From: Fictibacillus phosphorivorans
GTDB lineage: Bacteria > Bacillota > Bacilli > Bacillales > Fictibacillaceae
DNA: 64,000 nucleotides
Direction of reading: 5' to 3'
Assembly: GCF_001619875.1 (NCBI RefSeq)
Contig: NZ_LRFC01000038.1
Coordinates: 682,001-746,000, forward strand
A model generated the notes under the pieces. That model did not search any database. It was not told where the DNA came from and saw only the letters and a list, made by a program, of their open reading frames with translations. Shown here one piece after another: positions 60,504 through 64,000 of this stretch. The translations under genes were made by a program, and so were the position numbers. Numbering within the stretch: the stretch's first letter is position 1; each line of letters begins with the position of its first letter.

Positions 60504-61087
60504 CAAAGGCCAACCAGGAAAAAAGATATATAGGTCATTCAGATCATTCCCTCTGTGAGAAAGGGAAGACGGAGCTTTTGGACCTAAAACCATATCATGG
60601 ATACTTAAAACCGGACCTTGTTTTAACAAGTGACAGAAGACGCTGTTTAGAAACGGTTGAGATTTTATACCCTGATGTACACATCAAGATTTGTGAAGAG
60701 TTTAGAGAATTGAACTTCGGTGATTGGGAGAATAAGACGTACGCTGACCTTTGCAAAGATCCTACATACCAAAAGTGGCTTAATCAGCCAAAAGAAGTCT
60801 GTCCACCAAATGGAGAAGACTTTACTGAATTTAAAAAGCGTGTATCCCTTGGATGGGAACACAAAGTGGTCCCCTTATTTAAGAATATCGAAATAAATCA
60901 TGTTGTAATCCTTACACATGGTGGACCGATTCGATATCTATTGTCTCAATTTGCACAAGAAAAGCGGGATTTTTGGGAATGGAACGCCCGACATGGACAG
61001 GGTTATACGCTTAATTGGGAAGGAGGAATGGAGGGGAGATGCACTTTGTTACAGGCGGCGCCTTTAATGGAAAAGCAAAATGGGTGA
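60455..61087 (+). CDS. cobC: Alpha-ribazole phosphatase-like protein CobC (histidine phosphatase family)
   Basis: 210 residues. RHG motif in VTLIRHGLTKANQEKRYIGH, LTSDRRRCLETVEIL, FRELNFGDWENKTY and HGGPIRYLL complete the catalytic set. Operon position supports removal of the phosphate in the nucleotide loop pathway. ATG 60455 has GAAGGG eight bases upstream; ATG 60473 (MAVTLIRHG) is an alternative. Overlaps cobS by about 49 bp. Confidence 0.85.
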   Translation: MVMVRRMAVTLIRHGLTKANQEKRYIGHSDHSLCEKGKTELLDLKPYHGYLKPDLVLTSDRRRCLETVEILYPDVHIKICEEFRELNFGDWENKTYADLCKDPTYQKWLNQPKEVCPPNGEDFTEFKKRVSLGWEHKVVPLFKNIEINHVVILTHGGPIRYLLSQFAQEKRDFWEWNARHGQGYTLNWEGGMEGRCTLLQAAPLMEKQNG

Positions 61088-61467
61088 TGAAATCCTATGG
61101 TGTTACAAGGGAAGATTCTGCATGGTTTAACGGATATGAATCTGATGATTTTGATATCCTTTCTTCAGAACATGCACTCATTGTGTTTGAAGGGTTAGAG
61201 CATTTCGTAAAACATGTGATCAGGGAAAACCACTCAGATCCTAAAGAGAAGTTAGAACAATATTTGAAAACCTGGCATATGTGGGAACAAGAAGCAACGA
61301 ATCGGAAGCTTGTTTTGATTGGTACGGATATTGGAAAAGGGATTGTACCGATAAATAAAGAAGACAGACTTTGGCGTGACTATACAGGCTGGTTCTACCA
61401 AGACATTGTCATGGTCGCTAAACACGTTGATGTTATCTGGTACGGACTTTCACAAAACTTAAAATGA
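61039..61467 (+). CDS. Short CobU-like protein (second copy)
   Basis: 142 residues from ATG 61039, which follows GGAGGGGAG. The P-loop is degenerate (TGGAFNGKAKWV, no Ser/Thr after the Lys) and the segment with the guanylylated His is missing. The C-terminal CobU motifs are well kept (GKGIVPINKEDRLWRDYTGW, then FYQDIV), which the longer CobU lacks. It may be a partner subunit or regulator of CobU. Overlaps cobC by 49 bp. Confidence 0.75.
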   Translation: MHFVTGGAFNGKAKWVMKSYGVTREDSAWFNGYESDDFDILSSEHALIVFEGLEHFVKHVIRENHSDPKEKLEQYLKTWHMWEQEATNRKLVLIGTDIGKGIVPINKEDRLWRDYTGWFYQDIVMVAKHVDVIWYGLSQNLK

Positions 61468-61485
61468 ATTGAAGGAGTAAAAAGT

Positions 61486-62073
61486 ATGAAACTCTATACA
61501 CGGACAGGCGATAAAGGAATGACAAGTGTAATTGGCGGAAGACTTGCTAAAAGTGATATCCGCGTAAAAGCATATGGGACGTTAGATGAGCTAAATAGTT
61601 TTGTAGGGTTAACCATAGCTAAACTACATGAACCCAAATTCGATGATATCAAAAACGAGTTGATTAAAATTCAGCATGAGCTTTTTGATTGCGGCGGGGA
61701 TCTTTCAGCGATTTCTAAAGGTTATACCTTTAAGGCAAAAGAAGAAATCATTACGTTTTTGGAAGAAAGAATTGACGTGTACATAAAAGAAGCACCAGAG
61801 TTAGAACGGTTCATCTTGCCTGGAGGGACGGAGGCTTCTTCTTATATTCATGTTTGCCGCACCATTGCTAGAAGAGGTGAAAGAGAAATTGTGGAGTTAC
61901 AGCAGTCAGAAGAGATACATCCCGTTGTTTTAAAATATGTAAACCGATTATCTGATTACTTTTTTGCGATAGCCAGAGTTGTTAATTCCCGGTCTGGACT
62001 AAAAGATGTGGAATATGAACGGAGTGCGGTCGTTTTCCGTGGTGGAAAACGTAAAGAAAATAATAATGAATAA
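61486..62073 (+). CDS. PduO-type cob(I)alamin adenosyltransferase
   Basis: 195 residues. The N-terminal signature LYTRTGDKGMTSVIGGRLAK, then GTLDELNSFVGL, and the C-terminal CRTIARRGEREIVELQ and NRLSDYFFAIARVVN are diagnostic. It transfers the 5'-deoxyadenosyl group of ATP to Co(I) corrinoids, the form needed by the later salvage enzymes. GAAGGAG before the ATG. Overlaps cblT by 8 bp. Confidence 0.96.
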   Translation: MKLYTRTGDKGMTSVIGGRLAKSDIRVKAYGTLDELNSFVGLTIAKLHEPKFDDIKNELIKIQHELFDCGGDLSAISKGYTFKAKEEIITFLEERIDVYIKEAPELERFILPGGTEASSYIHVCRTIARRGEREIVELQQSEEIHPVVLKYVNRLSDYFFAIARVVNSRSGLKDVEYERSAVVFRGGKRKENNNE

Positions 62074-62551
62074 AAAGTATGTGATGTTCATCGTGTTTCT
62101 CTCTTTATCGGCAGCAGGCTCATTCCTTAAGATTCCATCACCTGTAGGGAGTGTGGCATTTGATTCTATGCCTGCTCTTTCGGGAGCCGCACTCATTTCA
62201 CCGGTGTTTGGTGTCGGAGTCGCAAGTTTAGGTCATCTTATCTCCGCATATCTTGCTGGCTTTCCACTAGGACCGTTGCATATTATAATTGCTGTGCTTA
62301 TGGGTGGGTTTGTTTTTCTTTTTGGTTTGCTTTACCGCTTAAATAGAAAAAAGACAGCCATTTTTACATTTATTGCAGGAAACGGGTTTTTTGCTCCTCT
62401 ATTCTTTTACCCGTTTCTCGGGAAAGCAGTGGTTTTGGCACTACTCCCAAGTTTATTGGTTGCAACTATTTTAAATGTTATAGCTGCAATAATCATCATT
62501 CCAAGAGTTAGACCTTCCATGCAAAAGTCTCTTATCCGGATAAAGCCATGA
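62066..62551 (+). CDS. cblT: Alpha-ribazole transporter CblT (ECF S-component-like)
   Basis: 161 residues, about five membrane helices (LSLSAAGSFLKIPSPVGSVA, LIAAVLMGGFVFLFG-like). ECF S-component type. ATG 62066; the longer frame to 62006 is the end of the previous gene. Pairing with the following kinase is the CblT-CblS arrangement described in Listeria and Geobacillus for uptake and phosphorylation of alpha-ribazole. The call rests on context and family layout. Confidence 0.8.
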   Translation: MNKKYVMFIVFLSLSAAGSFLKIPSPVGSVAFDSMPALSGAALISPVFGVGVASLGHLISAYLAGFPLGPLHIIIAVLMGGFVFLFGLLYRLNRKKTAIFTFIAGNGFFAPLFFYPFLGKAVVLALLPSLLVATILNVIAAIIIIPRVRPSMQKSLIRIKP

Positions 62552-63267
62552 CTAGTTATAGAAATCTTTTACTTTTACCGCTTCAGGATGATCAGCTTTT
62601 AACGGTAGCTTCCGACAATTCAGGCAATATAGGAGAAAAAAGGGATGACGCCGTAAATGTGCCTTATGACATAGTCGCCTATTATGGAACAAGAGTCTGT
62701 CTCATGGAAACGCTAGCTACTGCTTCCAAACCTAAAACCTTAATTATTCATTCTTTTAATGATGAAAAAGCATGGTCTTCCTTGGTACAAGGAGCTACAA
62801 GAGCATTTGAAGAGTTAGGGCTGGATAAAATTGAAATTACGGGAAGCACAGAAAGCAATTTTTCTTTAGTACAGTCTGCTACGGGATTTACACTAATTGG
62901 TTCGATTAAAAAGCAGAAGCTACGAACCATAATGGCACCCTATGATGCACGTTATGCAGTTGTGGGAAAACCTCTTGTGGGAGATGAAATTATAAAACAT
63001 CCTGATGAAATTCTTCCTCTAAAATTATTCAAGAAATTATGTGACTTGGAAGAAATTTATGAGCTCATTCCAGTTGGTTCTAAAGGAATTAAAAAAGAAC
63101 TCGATCAGATATGCAAGCAAGGCGGTGAATACAAAAGCGCTTTACCGCTAGATAAATCAGCAGGTCCATCAAGTTGTATCTTAATCAGCTACGATATAAA
63201 AAATGAAAAACGTATTAAAGATCTAACAGGAGACCTCTTTTATCCACTATTTCTAAACAAAAAGTAA
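62548..63267 (+). CDS. cblS: Alpha-ribazole kinase CblS
   Basis: 239 residues, related to AIR-synthase/ThiL-type kinases (LLLLPLQDDQLLTVASDNSG with VPYDIVAYYGTRVCLMETLA). It phosphorylates alpha-ribazole to the phosphate used by CobS, replacing CobT when the base is salvaged. ATG overlaps cblT by 4 bp. Last gene of the riboswitch operon; a strong terminator follows. Assignment from family and neighbour knowledge, not a search. Confidence 0.8.
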   Translation: MTSYRNLLLLPLQDDQLLTVASDNSGNIGEKRDDAVNVPYDIVAYYGTRVCLMETLATASKPKTLIIHSFNDEKAWSSLVQGATRAFEELGLDKIEITGSTESNFSLVQSATGFTLIGSIKKQKLRTIMAPYDARYAVVGKPLVGDEIIKHPDEILPLKLFKKLCDLEEIYELIPVGSKGIKKELDQICKQGGEYKSALPLDKSAGPSSCILISYDIKNEKRIKDLTGDLFYPLFLNKK

Positions 63268-63281
63268 TCTATTTTAAAAAA

Positions 63282-63322
63282 ATGGAAAGCTTAAAAGGCT
63301 ATTCTTTTAAGCTTTCTAGAAT
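63282..63322 (+). terminator. Terminator of the cobalamin operon
   Basis: GAAAGCTTAAAAG pairs perfectly with CTTTTAAGCTTTC. Confidence 0.85.
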
Positions 63323-63393
63323 AAAATTAGTTTTACTATCTAATCTAAAAATTTCATGTATCATATGTAACTGCTAGTTTTAACAACATAAAT

Positions 63394-63798
63394 TTATGCT
63401 GGCATTAAAATTGGTTGTTCAGTTTCATGTTTAACTAAAACATGATATGTCTGATCTTCAAGTTTCTCTCTCACCACTAAAGATATCGTAATTCTACCTC
63501 TCAAACCTCTCAACTGTGTAAATCTCTTTGCACCTTTTTTATCAATTACGATCTTATCATCCTCAATATCTAATCCTACTGTTTCTCCTATTTCAAACTG
63601 AAGTCCTTCCCTCCAAACCAGTAAAAATAGCCTTTCCTGTTGTCTTAACGTCTTAAGTAGTACAACCATGAGATCATCCCAAATGTCGTTAGATGCATTA
63701 CGGCTAACTTCATTATTTTTAGCTGAGTTTATGTTTTTAATGACTGCTTCAATCTTACTATCTAGAGCCCCAAAGCAAATAATTGCACATTCAAACAT
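63394..63798 (-). CDS. Hypothetical protein (134 aa)
   Basis: Not recognised. Helical N-terminal half (IWDDLMVVLLKTLRQQERLF) and beta-rich C-terminal half (LRGLRGRITISLVVREKLED). No signal or membrane segment. The ATG at 63798 has only a weak AAAGG site. Divergent from the manganese catalase gene. Confidence 0.55.
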   Translation of the reverse strand: MFECAIICFGALDSKIEAVIKNINSAKNNEVSRNASNDIWDDLMVVLLKTLRQQERLFLLVWREGLQFEIGETVGLDIEDDKIVIDKKGAKRFTQLRGLRGRITISLVVREKLEDQTYHVLVKHETEQPILMPA

Positions 63799-63896
63799 AG
63801 GCCTTTGTATATAAATCCTTTTTAAACTGTTTTATATGAAAACGACAGGGAACTCTTAAGTTGTGTTTCAAAATTCTTTTTCCCGGGAGGTATTAT

Positions 63897-64000
63897 ATGT
63901 TTCGCCACCAGAAGGAACTACAGTTTGAAATTAAGGTAGATCGTCCGGATCCACAGCTTGCCAAACAGGTACAAGAAGTGTTGGGCGGTCAGTTTGGAGA
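63897..64000 (+). CDS. Manganese catalase family protein, N-terminal part (cut by window edge)
   Basis: The first 34 codons read MFRHQKELQFEIKVDRPDPQ and LAKQVQEVLGGQFG. This fits the N-terminus of di-manganese catalases and their spore-coat relatives (CotJC), including the VLGGQ(Y/F)GE region that contributes a metal ligand. GGGAGG precedes the ATG. Removal of hydrogen peroxide is the family role. Confidence 0.75.
   Translation, partial: MFRHQKELQFEIKVDRPDPQLAKQVQEVLGGQFG

Overview
The window looks like the chromosome of a low-GC, endospore-forming Bacillaceae bacterium, closest in style to Fictibacillus or Bacillus. The evidence is the gene order secA - prfB - ftsE - ftsX - (M23 peptidase) - ctpB - DUF4083 - minJ, which follows Bacillus subtilis with insertions, together with a gerA-type spore germination operon, strong Shine-Dalgarno sites, frequent TTG and GTG starts, and a programmed prfB frameshift.

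Left part (1-29.55 kb) is mostly core. It holds a partial quinone-type dihydroorotate dehydrogenase, an acyl-CoA synthetase behind a CcpA-type cre site, secA, prfB, and a PhoX-type Tat-exported phosphatase followed by tatA and tatC behind a four-repeat Pho box. Two very large secreted subtilisin-family proteases flank an XRE/TPR (RRNPP-like) regulator. A NERD-domain protein and a YitT-family membrane protein come next, then the ftsEX division/cell-wall block ending with minJ.

Middle part (29.55-51.9 kb) is an AT-rich accessory island. It carries many small unrelated genes: a possible secreted membrane-active protein, immunity-like and DUF proteins, a spore germination operon with a sigma-G promoter, an alpha/beta hydrolase, a lysoplasmalogenase, an SMI1/KNR4 protein, a PadR/FtsW-like pair, a sulfatase with its formylglycine-generating enzyme, and broken acetyltransferase, DHFR and hydrolase genes. 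About 16 copies of a roughly 57-bp imperfect palindrome (left arm TTCAACAATCGGGTGCATTT, right arm AGAAGTGCACTTTTTTATTG) punctuate this island. All lie in the same orientation and usually one or a few genes apart, whichever strand the genes use. None was seen in the flanking core DNA. The layout resembles a gene-cassette array and is the main candidate for an undescribed system here; no recombinase is present in the window.

Right part (52-64 kb): an FAD monooxygenase, then a cobalamin riboswitch with terminator that controls a 12-gene cobalamin salvage operon (btuF, btuC, btuD-cbiZ fusion, cbiB, cobD, cobU, cobS, cobC, a second short cobU-like gene, a PduO-type adenosyltransferase, cblT, cblS). 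No corrin-ring synthesis genes are present, so the operon imports and remodels corrinoids rather than making them. The window ends with a small unknown gene and the start of a manganese-catalase family gene.
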